Source: Streptomyces cellostaticus (lineage in GTDB: Bacteria > Actinomycetota > Actinomycetes > Streptomycetales > Streptomycetaceae). Taken from it: DNA of 64,000 bases. This document shows, piece after piece, positions 16,803-25,325 of the stretch (within the stretch, counting starts at the first letter, position 1; the number at the start of each line of letters is the position of its first letter). Location: NCBI RefSeq assembly GCF_001513965.1, contig NZ_KQ948016.1, forward strand, positions 647,266-711,265, read 5' to 3'. Both the position numbers and the translations under genes were made by a program. Under the pieces are notes generated by a model. That model was not told where the DNA came from and did no database searches. It saw only the letters and a list, made by a program, of their open reading frames with translations.

Positions 16803-17468
16803 ATGCCCGGCCCCGCACCCAAGCCCGAGATCCTGGCCGCGTTCGAGGCGGCGAAGGGGTTCATGCCCGTGGACGAGGGGCTGGCGCTGTATGCGGCGGC
16901 GGCGGAGGCAGGGCGGCTGGGGCTGCCGCTGCTGGAGGTCGGGACGTACTGCGGACGGTCCACCATCCTGCTCGCCGACGCGGCCCGCGAGGCCGGTGTC
17001 ACCGCGCTCACCGTCGACCACCACCGGGGCAGCGAGGAGCAGCAGCCGGGCTGGGACTACCACGACCCGGAGACCGTGGACCCCGAGATCGGCCTGATGG
17101 ACACGCTGCCGGCCTTCCGCCGGACCCTGCACAAGGCGGGCCTGGAGGAGCACGTGGTGGCGCTGGTCGGCCGCTCGCCGCAGATCGCGGCGATCTGGAA
17201 CTCCCCGCTCGGCCTCGTCTTCGTCGACGGCGGCCACACCGACGAGCACGCGAACGCCGACTACGAGGGCTGGGCGCCCCACGTGGCCGCAGGCGGCCTG
17301 CTCGTCATCCACGACGTCTTCCCCGACCCCGAGGACGAGTTCACCGGCCAGGCGCCGTACCGCGTCTATCTGAGGGCCCTGGAGTCGGGCGCGTTCACGG
17401 AGGTCTCGGTGGCCGGGTCGCTGCGGGTCCTGCAGCGAACGGAAGCGGGGATCCGGGCCCACGGTTAG
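16803..17468 (+). CDS. Class I SAM-dependent methyltransferase
   Basis: A 221-residue protein. The SAM-binding motif I is LLEVGTYCGRST (residues 43-54), followed by VDHHRGSEEQQPG and a metal/substrate-like VFVDGGHTDEH near residue 140, as in the Methyltransf_24 family. The ATG at 16803 has AAAGGTG upstream. It is followed 10 nt later by the amidase gene. The substrate is unknown; the family includes O- and N-methyltransferases acting on small molecules and sugars. Confidence 0.82.
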   Translation: MPGPAPKPEILAAFEAAKGFMPVDEGLALYAAAAEAGRLGLPLLEVGTYCGRSTILLADAAREAGVTALTVDHHRGSEEQQPGWDYHDPETVDPEIGLMDTLPAFRRTLHKAGLEEHVVALVGRSPQIAAIWNSPLGLVFVDGGHTDEHANADYEGWAPHVAAGGLLVIHDVFPDPEDEFTGQAPYRVYLRALESGAFTEVSVAGSLRVLQRTEAGIRAHG

Positions 17469-17478
17469 AGTCGCAGTC

Positions 17479-18417
17479 GTGTCGTACGTAGGCCCTGACT
17501 TCGATCCCCCGCAGCCCCGTCGGCCCCGGCGCGGCCCGCTGACCGTCGCGCTCGCCGCGCTCGTGCCCGGTGCGCTGCTGGGCTGGCTGGTGTACGAGGC
17601 GGTGGGCGGCTCGGGCACGGCGGGTGCGCGGGCCTCCGTGGCCTCGCCGAGCACGGCGAAGCCCTGGTCGGCCCCCGCCACGGACGACGCCAAGAAGCGG
17701 GGCTCGACGCCCACCGGCTCCGCCCCCGCCGGCTCCGGTCCCCTCAAGGGCAAGGTCGTCGTCATCGACCCGGGCCACAACCCCGGCAACTTCCGGCACG
17801 CGGCCGAGATCAACCGCCAGGTGGACATCGGCACGAACAAGAAGGAGTGCGACACCACCGGCACGTCCACCAACAGTGGTTACACCGAGGCGCAGTTCAC
17901 CCTCGACGTCGCCCACCGGCTGCGTGCGGTCCTGGAGAAGCAGGGCGCCACGGTGAAACTGACCCGTGACGGGGACAGCCCGCCCTGGGGTCCGTGCGTG
18001 GACGAGCGGGCCCGAATCGGGAACACCGCGCACGCGGACGCCGCCATCTCCCTCCACGCCGACGGTTCGGCCGAGGGCGACCGGGGCTTCCACGTCATCC
18101 TCCCGGCGTCCGTGCACGCCGGCGCCGCCGACACCCGCCCGATCGTGGGCCCTTCCCGCGACCTCGGCGAGCGCGTCGCGGGCAACTTCCTGCGCGTCAC
18201 GGGCGAGCCCCCCTCCAACTACGTGGGCGACGGTACCGGTCTCGTCACACGTCGGGATCTGGGCGGTCTCAATCTGTCGACAGTCCCCAAGGTGTTCATC
18301 GAGTGCGGCAACATGCGCGATAGCAAGGACGCGGCACTGCTGACCAGTGGCGCCTGGCGGCAGAAGGCCGCGCAAGGGATCTCTGAGGGAATCGTGAGTT
18401 TCCTGCGCGGGTCCTGA
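17479..18417 (+). CDS. N-acetylmuramoyl-L-alanine amidase (Amidase_3)
   Basis: A 312-residue cell-wall hydrolase. A short cytoplasmic N-terminus rich in Pro and Arg is followed by one membrane helix (about 21-43), a disordered Ser/Thr/Pro/Ala linker (45-88), and a zinc amidase domain starting GKVVVIDPGHNPGN (His100). Further zinc and catalytic motifs are ISLHADGS and FIECGNMRD. It cleaves the amide bond between MurNAc and the stem peptide outside the membrane. The GTG at 17479 has TAGAGT 8 nt upstream and no Shine-Dalgarno, which suggests a leaderless transcript. Confidence 0.9.
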   Translation: MSYVGPDFDPPQPRRPRRGPLTVALAALVPGALLGWLVYEAVGGSGTAGARASVASPSTAKPWSAPATDDAKKRGSTPTGSAPAGSGPLKGKVVVIDPGHNPGNFRHAAEINRQVDIGTNKKECDTTGTSTNSGYTEAQFTLDVAHRLRAVLEKQGATVKLTRDGDSPPWGPCVDERARIGNTAHADAAISLHADGSAEGDRGFHVILPASVHAGAADTRPIVGPSRDLGERVAGNFLRVTGEPPSNYVGDGTGLVTRRDLGGLNLSTVPKVFIECGNMRDSKDAALLTSGAWRQKAAQGISEGIVSFLRGS

Positions 18418-18502
18418 CCGGCGGGCGGAACCGACCGGACAGCAGGATCTTGCGGACGATAGTGTCTACCGACGACGAGACGACCGACGAAGGACCTTTG
18501 AA

Positions 18503-19375
18503 GTGAATATCCGCTCCCTCACTAGAGGCGACGGCGTGGTGATCGGAGCAGCGGTGTTGCTGTTCATCGCGTCGTTCCTCGACAACTACTCGATCGACGG
18601 GGCATCGGACAGCCTCAACCTCCCGAACCTGTGGGTCAGCGGACCGATTCTGCTCAGCGTCGTCCTGGCGGGGGTCATCGGCGCTGCGCTCGTCGTCTTC
18701 GCCCGGACCGCGCCGCAGCCGCTCAAGGTGGCGGGCCTGGACCTCGGCCAGTTCGGTGTGGCGTTCACCGTCTTCGCCGCGTGGAGCGCCCTCGGCAACG
18801 TCATCGACCCGGCCGGCGGCGCGAACAACATCGGCGAAGTCTCCGACAAGGGGCCGAGCGCCGGCACGGGCCTGGTCCTCGCGCTCATCGCCACCGTGGT
18901 CATGGCGGCTGCCGCCATCGCCACCCCGATCGCACCCGCCCTGCAGGCCTCGCTGATCCCGGCCGCCAAGCCGGCCGCCCCGCAGCCCTACAGTGCCCAG
19001 CCGCCCGGTGGTTACGGCTACCCGGGTGCCCCCCAGCCGCAGCAGCCGTACGGTGCCCAGCCGCAGCCGGGGCAGCCGTTCGGGCAGCCGGGCGCGGGTG
19101 CGCCGGGTGCTCCGGGTGCTCCGGGTGCTCCGGCCCCGCAGGGCGCCGCTCCGGCGCCGCAGCCGGCCGCTGCCGCGGACTTCTCGCCGTTCTGGTTCGC
19201 CGTGCCGGTGACCCGGCCGCTGTTCGCGGAGGACGGCTCGCCGACCCCGATCGCCGAACTGGCGCCGGGCACCTGGTACCTGGCGGTCGAGCAGCGCGGG
19301 GCGCAGCTGATCGCACAGACCCAGGACGGCCGCCGCGGTGTGCTCCAGGACACCTCCGGGATCCAGCGCGGCTGA
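18503..19375 (+). CDS. DUF5336-family membrane protein with Pro/Gln/Gly-rich linker
   Basis: A 290-residue protein. Four hydrophobic helices (about 12-28, 47-67, 80-100, 118-145) are followed by a low-complexity linker (155-225) rich in Pro, Gln, Gly and Ala, including GAPGAPGAP repeats, and a folded C-terminal domain of about 60 residues (SPFWFAVPVTRPLFAEDGS, WYLAVEQRGAQL). It starts at GTG 18503. The role is unknown; the C-terminal domain may be a cytoplasmic interaction module. A strong terminator follows. Confidence 0.8.
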   Translation: MNIRSLTRGDGVVIGAAVLLFIASFLDNYSIDGASDSLNLPNLWVSGPILLSVVLAGVIGAALVVFARTAPQPLKVAGLDLGQFGVAFTVFAAWSALGNVIDPAGGANNIGEVSDKGPSAGTGLVLALIATVVMAAAAIATPIAPALQASLIPAAKPAAPQPYSAQPPGGYGYPGAPQPQQPYGAQPQPGQPFGQPGAGAPGAPGAPGAPAPQGAAPAPQPAAAADFSPFWFAVPVTRPLFAEDGSPTPIAELAPGTWYLAVEQRGAQLIAQTQDGRRGVLQDTSGIQRG

Positions 19376-19394
19376 CGCACCGGTACCGTCACGC

Positions 19395-19426
19395 ACGGCC
19401 CCTCGCCCTTCCGGGCGGGGGGCCGT
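19395..19426 (+). terminator. Rho-independent-like hairpin
   Basis: A GC-rich stem (ACGGCCCC/GGGGCCGT with inner CGCCC/GGGCG, loop TTCC) 20 nt after the DUF5336 gene and before the LLM gene. Confidence 0.75.
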
Positions 19427-19455
19427 TGCCGTACAGTCGCCTCCCGGCTACTGAA

Positions 19456-19470
19456 CTGACGCACCGTCAG
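19456..19470. promoter_or_regulatory. CTGAC-N5-GTCAG palindrome at the LLM gene start
   Basis: CTGACGCACCGTCAG has perfect 5-bp arms and lies 12 nt before the ATG. Its right edge overlaps the Shine-Dalgarno AGGAGG, so binding would block transcription at the start region. It is the best-formed copy of this motif. Confidence 0.55.
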
Positions 19471-19482
19471 GAGGCAGGCATC

Positions 19483-20547
19483 ATGCGGCTCGGTCTGGCA
19501 CTCGGCTACTGGGGGCGCGGTCCGGACGCCGGTCATGTGGCGCTGGCCCAGGAGGCGGAGCGGCTCGGGTACGACTCCGTGTGGACGGCCGAGTCCTGGG
19601 GTTCGGACGCCTTCACCCCGCTGACCTGGATCGCCGCGCAGACCACAAGGATCCGGCTGGGTACGGGAGTTGCCCAGATGGCCGCCCGTTCCCCGACCAC
19701 CACCGCGATGCACGCGCTGACCCTGGACCACCTCTCCGGGGGACGGATGATGCTGGGACTGGGCCTGTCCGGGCCGCAGGTGGTGGAGGGCTGGTACGGC
19801 CGCCCGTTCCCGAAGTCGCCGCTGACCGCGACGCGGGAGTACGTGGACGTCGTACGGCAGGTGCTGCGGAGAAAGGCGCCGGTGGAGTCGGACGGGCGCT
19901 TCCATCCGCTGCCGTACCGGGGGCCGGACGGCACGGGGCTGGGCAAGCCGCTGAAGTCGATCACCCATCCCCTGCGCCGCGATCTGCCCGTCCTGCTGGG
20001 TGCGGAGGGCCCGAAGAACGTCGCCCAGACGGCCCGGATCGCCGACGGCTGGCTGCCGCTGTACTGGGCACCGAGCCGGCCGGAGGTGTACGGGGAGGCG
20101 GTACGGGAGTTGCCTGAGGGGTTCATGGTGGCCCCGATGGCGCGGGTGAAGGTGTGCGACGACGTCGCCGAGGGGCTGCTGCCCGTGAAGGCGATGCTCG
20201 GCTTCTACATCGGCGGGATGGGGCACGCGGCCCGCAACTTCCACGCGGATCTCATGGCCCGCATGGGCTACGAGGTCGAGGCGCGGCGGATCCAGGAGCT
20301 GTTCCTGGCCGGGCGGCGCGAGGAGGCCGTGCTGGCGGTGCCGGACGCCTTCGCCGACGAGATCTCCCTGGTCGGCCCGCGCGAACGCATCGCCGAGCGG
20401 CTGGAGTTGTGGCGCACGGGCCCGGTGACGGACCTGCTGGCCCTGTCACCGGACCTGCACACGCTGCGGGTGCTGGCGGAGCTGAACGCCGCCTGGCCGA
20501 CGCCTAGCCGCCGTTCAGCTGGGAGGCGGACGGTACCTGGTCCTTGA
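19483..20547 (+). CDS. LLM-class F420-dependent oxidoreductase, Rv3520c-like
   Basis: A 354-residue TIM-barrel protein of the luciferase-like monooxygenase class. Motifs are MRLGLALGYWG, YDSVWTAESWGSDAFTPL, LDHLSGGRMMLGLGLSGPQ and DLPVLLGAEGPKNVAQTA. These match mycobacterial Rv3520c closely, an F420-type enzyme of the cholesterol regulon. It would transfer hydride to or from an unknown substrate using F420. The ATG follows AGGAGG. The C-terminus is read past the last conserved segment and overlaps the convergent lipoprotein gene by 44 nt. A sterol-related role is inferred. Confidence 0.87.
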   Translation: MRLGLALGYWGRGPDAGHVALAQEAERLGYDSVWTAESWGSDAFTPLTWIAAQTTRIRLGTGVAQMAARSPTTTAMHALTLDHLSGGRMMLGLGLSGPQVVEGWYGRPFPKSPLTATREYVDVVRQVLRRKAPVESDGRFHPLPYRGPDGTGLGKPLKSITHPLRRDLPVLLGAEGPKNVAQTARIADGWLPLYWAPSRPEVYGEAVRELPEGFMVAPMARVKVCDDVAEGLLPVKAMLGFYIGGMGHAARNFHADLMARMGYEVEARRIQELFLAGRREEAVLAVPDAFADEISLVGPRERIAERLELWRTGPVTDLLALSPDLHTLRVLAELNAAWPTPSRRSAGRRTVPGP

Positions 20548-21070
20548 CCGGGGCGCCTGCGCTCTTGCCTGCGTCCTTGACCTTGTTGATGAGGTCGTCG
20601 AAGGTGCCCGCCGCGGACTCGTCGCCGCTGCGCAGCCTGGACGGCAGACTCTTGAGCGCCTCGATACCGGCGGTCAGCGGGGCGAGGGCCTTGGAGAGCG
20701 TGGGGTCGCCCTGGGCGTTGCGCTGGGCCGCCTTGAGCCGGTTGTAGGTGAAGGCGCCGGCGAGACCGGCCTTCACCAGGGCCAGTCTGCGGCCGTGGGC
20801 GCCCTTCTTGAACTTGCCCGCCTTCCAGGGCTTCACGATCCACTGGTAGGTGGCGCCGGCTGCGAGGCCCGCGTTCGCGACGAAGCGGGTCTTGGCGAAC
20901 TTCTGGCGCTCGGCGGACGTACTCGGGCTGGGCGTGGCCGCGTCGACGGCGTCCACCTGCACGGTGCCCTTCGTACTGGTCTTCTCGCTGTTTCCGCAGG
21001 CGGTGGAACCGGCCAGCAGGGCGCAGCACAGGGTGAGCGCCACACAGAGACGCCGTATCGGTACGGGCAC
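20504..21070 (-). CDS. Putative lipoprotein
   Basis: A 188-residue protein. The GTG at 21070 follows GGAGG. The N-terminus is a lipoprotein signal (basic VPVPIRRLC, hydrophobic ALTLCCALLAG, lipobox-like STAC with Cys at about 25). The mature part is basic, rich in Lys, Ala and Leu, with a hydrophobic helix around 65-85 and helical segments. Function is unknown. It overlaps the end of the LLM gene tail to tail and is separated from the prenyltransferase-like operon by 127 nt. Confidence 0.72.
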   Translation of the reverse strand: MPVPIRRLCVALTLCCALLAGSTACGNSEKTSTKGTVQVDAVDAATPSPSTSAERQKFAKTRFVANAGLAAGATYQWIVKPWKAGKFKKGAHGRRLALVKAGLAGAFTYNRLKAAQRNAQGDPTLSKALAPLTAGIEALKSLPSRLRSGDESAAGTFDDLINKVKDAGKSAGAPVKDQVPSASQLNGG

Positions 21071-21197
21071 GGGGTCCTCCGGACGTGTCTCCCCGAGTGG
21101 GTTGCTTCCTCCGGAAGCCTCACCCGGACGGCCGCTGTCCGCCACTTGGGCGACTCCGTCCGGGGTGCCGAAGGGCATGTCCGTGGCGTCGTGGCCC

Positions 21198-22268
21198 TCA
21201 GCGGCAGCAGTCGGGGTCCAGGCCGGCCGGCAGGTGCTCCCCTCCGAAGACCGCGCACGTGGCGTCGTGGCCGCCGAGGGCGGCGACCGCCAGCAGGAGG
21301 GAGCCCGCCGTCCAGGTGGTGAGTTCGCGCGGCCAGATCGCGTCGTCATCGAAGACGTAGCCCGTCCAGTACAGGCCGCTCTCCGCGTCGCGCAGGTGCT
21401 GGATGGACTGGAGGATCTCCAGAGAACGGTCCGACTCGCCCATCGCCCACAGCGCGAGGGCCAGTTCGCTGGACTCGCCGCCGGTCACCCAGGGGTTGGG
21501 TACGACGCAGCGCACGCCCAGGCCGGGCACGACGAAGCGATCCCAGTCCGCCTCGATGCGGGACTTGGCCTCCGCGCCGGTCAGCGCACCGCCGAGGACC
21601 GGGTAGTACCAGTCCATCGAGTAGCGGTCCTTGTCGAGGAAGCGCTCGGGGTGCCGGCGGATCGCATGGCGCAGGGCGCCCACCGCCAGCTCCCAGTCCG
21701 GCTGCGGCTCCTCGCGCTGGTCGGCGACGGCGAGCGCGCAGCGCAGGGCGTGGTGGATCGAGGAACTGCCGGTGAGCAGCGCGTCCGTGGTGGGCGTGCC
21801 GTCGTCCTCGCGCCGCCAGCCGATCTGGCCGCCGGGCTGCTGGAGCCGCAGCACCCACTCCATGGCCGCGTAGACGCACGGCCACATGCGGTCCAGGAAC
21901 GTGTCGTCGCCGGTGGACAGGTAGTGGTGCCAGACGCCTACGGCTATGTAGGCGACGAAGTTCGACTCGCGGGCGCGGTCGGTGACGTCGTCGTGGGCTC
22001 CGTCGGCGTAGGCCGCGTACCAGGAGCCGTCCTCGTTCTGGTGGGCGGCGAGCCAGAGGTAGGCCCGCTCGGCGGCCTCGTGCTCGCCGGCCGCGTCCAG
22101 GGCCATCGCGGCCTCGGTGTGGTCCCACGGGTCGAGGTGGTGCCCGCGGAACCACGGGATCGCGCCGTCCTCCCGCTGTACGGCGAGGATGCCGCGCACG
22201 GTCGCGGCGGCCTGCTCGGCGGTGAGGACCCCGGGCAGGACGAGGTGTTCTGTCCGGGGGGTGGTCAC
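21198..22268 (-). CDS. Prenyltransferase/squalene-cyclase-fold (alpha/alpha barrel) protein
   Basis: A 356-residue protein with repeated helical hairpins of the alpha/alpha-toroid type (GILAVQREDGAIPWF, WLAAHQNEDGSWYAAY, WVLRLQQPGGQIGW). Q-x-x-D-G-[AS]-[IW] motifs resemble QW repeats of terpene cyclases and protein prenyltransferases. Close homologues are annotated as prenyltransferase, but no catalytic assignment is proven and a glycan-processing barrel is possible. Its GTG overlaps the methyltransferase stop by 4 nt, so it is translationally coupled as the last gene of a three-gene operon. It ends with a Cys-Cys-Arg tail. Confidence 0.78.
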   Translation of the reverse strand: MTTPRTEHLVLPGVLTAEQAAATVRGILAVQREDGAIPWFRGHHLDPWDHTEAAMALDAAGEHEAAERAYLWLAAHQNEDGSWYAAYADGAHDDVTDRARESNFVAYIAVGVWHHYLSTGDDTFLDRMWPCVYAAMEWVLRLQQPGGQIGWRREDDGTPTTDALLTGSSSIHHALRCALAVADQREEPQPDWELAVGALRHAIRRHPERFLDKDRYSMDWYYPVLGGALTGAEAKSRIEADWDRFVVPGLGVRCVVPNPWVTGGESSELALALWAMGESDRSLEILQSIQHLRDAESGLYWTGYVFDDDAIWPRELTTWTAGSLLLAVAALGGHDATCAVFGGEHLPAGLDPDCCR

Positions 22269-23035
22269 TGGGCGGCCGCCTCAAAGAGCCCGGTCTCGGT
22301 CTCGGTCTCGGCGAGCCGGGGCAGGTGGGGCTTGGTCGCGTAGACGACGAAGCTCTTGCCGATGACCGGGTTCAGCGCCTGTTCGGCGATCCGGGTGGCC
22401 AGCGGCTTCTTCATGATGTCCCAGACCAGCAGCTTGTGGTACGCCCGCACCGGCAGCGCCTTGTCGTTGTCCACGCCGAAGGCGCACTTCAGCCACCAGT
22501 AGGGCGAGTGCAGGGCGTGCGCGTGGTGGCTGCCGTACGGCTTCAGGCCGGCCCCGCGGACCTTGGCCAGCAGTTCGTCGGCCTTGTAGATGCGGATGTG
22601 GCCGCCCTCGACCTCGTGGTAGGCGTCGGACAGTGCCCAGCAGACCTTCTCGGGGCCGTAGCGCGGCACGGTGATGGCGATCCGGCCGCCGGGCTTGAGC
22701 ACGCGCACCATCTCGGCGAGCACGCCCTTGTCGTCGGGGATGTGCTCCATCACCTCGGAGATGATGACGACGTCGAAGGACTCGTCGGGGAAGGGCAGCG
22801 CCAGCGCGTCGCCCTCCATGGCGGTGGCGGTGGCCCCGGCCGGGGCCTCACCCGCCTCCTTCATCGCCGCGAACCACTTGGCGACCTCGCGGATCTCCTC
22901 GCCGTTCTGGTCGAGGGCCACGACCTGCGCGCCGCGCCGGTAGCACTCGAAGGCGTGCCGGCCGGCCCCGCAGCCGAGGTCCAGGACACGGTCGCCGGGG
23001 GCGAGCGGGAACCGGGAGAAATCGACGGTCAGCAC
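22265..23035 (-). CDS. Class I SAM-dependent methyltransferase (operon with glycosyltransferase)
   Basis: A 256-residue methyltransferase. Motif I is RVLDLGCGAGRHAFE (17-31), motif II ends in VALDQN, motif post-II is GDALALPFPDESFDVVIISEV and motif III is LKPGGRIAITVPR. Downstream of the core an insertion (YHEVEGGHIRIYKADELL) resembles methyltransferases of quinone and natural-product tailoring. It starts with GTG inside the end of the glycosyltransferase gene (7-nt overlap) and overlaps the next gene by 4 nt, so all three products should be made together. Substrate unknown. Confidence 0.85.
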   Translation of the reverse strand: MLTVDFSRFPLAPGDRVLDLGCGAGRHAFECYRRGAQVVALDQNGEEIREVAKWFAAMKEAGEAPAGATATAMEGDALALPFPDESFDVVIISEVMEHIPDDKGVLAEMVRVLKPGGRIAITVPRYGPEKVCWALSDAYHEVEGGHIRIYKADELLAKVRGAGLKPYGSHHAHALHSPYWWLKCAFGVDNDKALPVRAYHKLLVWDIMKKPLATRIAEQALNPVIGKSFVVYATKPHLPRLAETETETGLFEAAAQ

Positions 23036-24402
23036 GTGGCCCTGCTTTCGGAAGAGATGCCTGCAACACTTGCCGGAGCCGCCGAGCGGCCGGGGTTCTG
23101 GGCCGCCGAGCCGATCGCCTCGCGGTAGCGGGCCACCGTCCCCTCGGCCGCACGGGCCCAGGTGAAGTGCCCAAGGACCCGCTCACGGCCTGCCGCACCC
23201 AGCCGCGCCCGCAGCTCGGGGTCCCCCAGCAGCCGCGTGAGCCCTGCGGCCAGCGCCCCCGCGTCACCGGGCGGTACGGCCAGACAGGTCTCGCCGTCGC
23301 GTCCGGCGACCTCGGGGATCGCCCCGCCGGTGGTGGCGACCAGCGGGGTGCCGGTGGCCATGGCCTCGGCGGCGGGCAGTGAGAAGCCCTCGTAGAGCGA
23401 GGGCACGCAGGCGACCTCGGCCGAGCGGATCAGGTCGACCAGTTCGGCGTCGGAGATGCCCTTGACGAACCCGACGGCGCCTTCGAGGCCGTAGCGCTCG
23501 ATCGCCTGGGCGACCGGGCCCTGCGTGGGGCGCTTGCCGACGACGACGAGATGGGCGGCCGGGTGCTCGGTGCGCACCTTCGCGAGCGCCTCCACGAGGA
23601 AGACCAGGCCCTTGAGGGGCACGTCCGCGCTGGAGGTGGTGACGATCCGGCCGGGCACCTCGGGGACGGCCGGATTCGGCGCGAACAGGTCGGTGTCGGC
23701 GCCGATGTGGACGACGTGGATGCGGTCGTCACGGACGCCGAGGTGGTCCACGATCTCCTGGCGGGAGGTGCCGGAGACGGTGAGCACGGAGGGCAGGCGG
23801 CGGGCGACGCGCTTCTGCATCCGGGTGAAGGCGTACCAGCGGCGCACGGACAGGCGGCGCTGCCGGCCCTCGGCCGCGTCCAGCTCCAGCTGCCGGTCGA
23901 CGGTGATGGGGTGGTGGATGGTGGTGACCAGGGGCGCGCCGATGTCCCCCAGGAGCCCGTAGCCGAGGGTCTGGTTGTCGTGGACGACGTCGAACTCGCC
24001 GCGGCGGGCGCGCAGATGGCGGCGGGCGCGCAGGGAGAACGTCAGCGGCTCGGGGAAGCCGCCGGTCCACATGGTGGCGACTTCGAGGGCGTCGATCCAG
24101 TCCCGGTACTCGTCGCGCTGGGGCGTGCGGAAGGGGTCGGGCTGGCGGTAGAGGTCGAGGCTGGGCAGCTCGGTCAGGGTCAGGCCCTCGTACCCCTCGT
24201 CCAGGACGGGGTACGGCTGCGAGCCGATGACCTCGACCCGGTGGCCGAGGCGGGCCAGCTCACGGGAGAGGTGCCGTACGTACACGCCCTGCCCGCCGCA
24301 GAACGGGTTCCCTTTATAGGTGAGAAGCGCGATGTCGAGCGGTCGCTCGCCGTCGGCGGCAAGGCCCTTCGGGGACCCGGCCTCCCTGGCCTCAGCGGTC
24401 AC
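23029..24402 (-). CDS. Family 4 glycosyltransferase
   Basis: A 457-residue GT-B glycosyltransferase. The N-terminal domain has LLTYKGNPFCGGQGVYVRHL, with the donor/acceptor glycine loop GGQGVYV. The C-terminal domain has the GT4 EX7E motif in EGFSLPAAEAMATG and the phosphate-binding region HIGADTDLFAPNP. It likely transfers a sugar from a nucleotide-sugar to a lipid-linked or small-molecule acceptor. It is the first gene of the operon with the methyltransferase and the alpha/alpha-barrel protein, and a KstR-like operator lies 55 nt upstream. Confidence 0.88.
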   Translation of the reverse strand: MTAEAREAGSPKGLAADGERPLDIALLTYKGNPFCGGQGVYVRHLSRELARLGHRVEVIGSQPYPVLDEGYEGLTLTELPSLDLYRQPDPFRTPQRDEYRDWIDALEVATMWTGGFPEPLTFSLRARRHLRARRGEFDVVHDNQTLGYGLLGDIGAPLVTTIHHPITVDRQLELDAAEGRQRRLSVRRWYAFTRMQKRVARRLPSVLTVSGTSRQEIVDHLGVRDDRIHVVHIGADTDLFAPNPAVPEVPGRIVTTSSADVPLKGLVFLVEALAKVRTEHPAAHLVVVGKRPTQGPVAQAIERYGLEGAVGFVKGISDAELVDLIRSAEVACVPSLYEGFSLPAAEAMATGTPLVATTGGAIPEVAGRDGETCLAVPPGDAGALAAGLTRLLGDPELRARLGAAGRERVLGHFTWARAAEGTVARYREAIGSAAQNPGRSAAPASVAGISSESRATC

Positions 24403-24456
24403 TCTGGACCCCCTTCTCCCTGCACTGTCCCGCGAGACTACGACGGGACGCTAATC

Positions 24457-24470
24457 TAGAACAAGTTTCA
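24457..24470. promoter_or_regulatory. KstR-like operator between the glycosyltransferase operon and kstR
   Basis: TAGAACAAGTTTCA matches tnnAACnnGTTnnA exactly. It lies in the divergent gap, 54 nt from the glycosyltransferase start and 152 nt from the TetR start, so it could serve autoregulation, control of the operon, or both. Confidence 0.65.
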
Positions 24471-24622
24471 GACTTGATCGTTCAAGAGGCTCTGAATCTA
24501 CCGGCAGGTAGGGGCGCTGTGAGCAGTGGATCAGGTGATTCACGCCACGACGCGGGCCCCCGCCGTGCAGGATGATCACATGCCCTACAGACGCCCTCAC
24601 CGACTGTCACGGAACGGGACCC

Positions 24623-25255
24623 ATGCCTGCGGAATCCAAGGTGGAAGCGCGTAGCGTCCGGCCCTCCTCGCCGCCGCTGACCGAGCGGCAGGAGGCCCGC
24701 CGCCGCCGGATCCTGCACGCGAGCGCACAGCTGGCCAGCCGGGGCGGTTTTGATGCCGTGCAGATGCGCGAGGTCGCCGAGTCCTCGCAGGTGGCCCTCG
24801 GCACGCTGTACCGCTACTTCCCGTCCAAGGTGCATCTGCTGGTCGCCACCATGCAGGACCAGCTGGAGCACATGCACGGCACGCTGCGCAAGAAGCCCCC
24901 GCAGGGCGAGACCGCGGCCGAGCGCGTCGCCGAGACCCTGATGCGCGCCTTCCGCGCCCTGCAACGCGAGCCGCATCTGGCCGACGCCATGGTCCGCGCC
25001 CTCACCTTCGCCGACCGCAGCGTCTCCCCCGAGGTCGACCAGGTCTCCCGGCAGACCACGGTGATCATCCTGGACGCGATGGGCCTGGAGGACCCGAGCC
25101 CCGAACAGCTCTCCGCCGTCCGGGTCATCGAGCACACCTGGCACTCGGCCCTGATCACCTGGCTGTCCGGCCGTGCCTCCATCGCACAAGTGAAGATCGA
25201 CATCGAGACGGTGTGCCGCCTGATCGACCTGACCGACCCCGGTGCCTCGCGCTGA
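24623..25255 (+). CDS. kstR: TetR-family repressor, KstR-like
   Basis: A 210-residue TetR regulator. The DNA-binding domain follows an N-terminal extension (residues 25-75: ERQEARRRRILHASAQLAS, GGFDAVQMREVAES, VALGTLYRYFPSKVHLLV). This region and the ligand domain segment ALTFADRSVSPEVDQVSRQ are strikingly like mycobacterial KstR, the repressor of sterol catabolism that responds to a sterol CoA thioester. Operator-like sites matching the KstR consensus are found in this window, including one upstream. The ATG at 24623 gives the usual N-terminus; an in-frame ATG at 24572 is an alternative. Family certain, orthology to KstR likely. Confidence 0.87.
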   Translation: MPAESKVEARSVRPSSPPLTERQEARRRRILHASAQLASRGGFDAVQMREVAESSQVALGTLYRYFPSKVHLLVATMQDQLEHMHGTLRKKPPQGETAAERVAETLMRAFRALQREPHLADAMVRALTFADRSVSPEVDQVSRQTTVIILDAMGLEDPSPEQLSAVRVIEHTWHSALITWLSGRASIAQVKIDIETVCRLIDLTDPGASR

Positions 25256-25325
25256 CGCGCAGCTGTGACAAGGGTGTGACGGCGGCAGGTTGTTCCCTGC
25301 CGGTGCACTTGTGATGATGGTCCGC

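Noticed and set aside
19100..19135. Short tandem GGTGCTCCG repeats, suggestive of a repeat array
   Set aside because: They encode GAPGAPGAP in the low-complexity linker of the DUF5336 protein and have no spacers, so this is not a CRISPR array.
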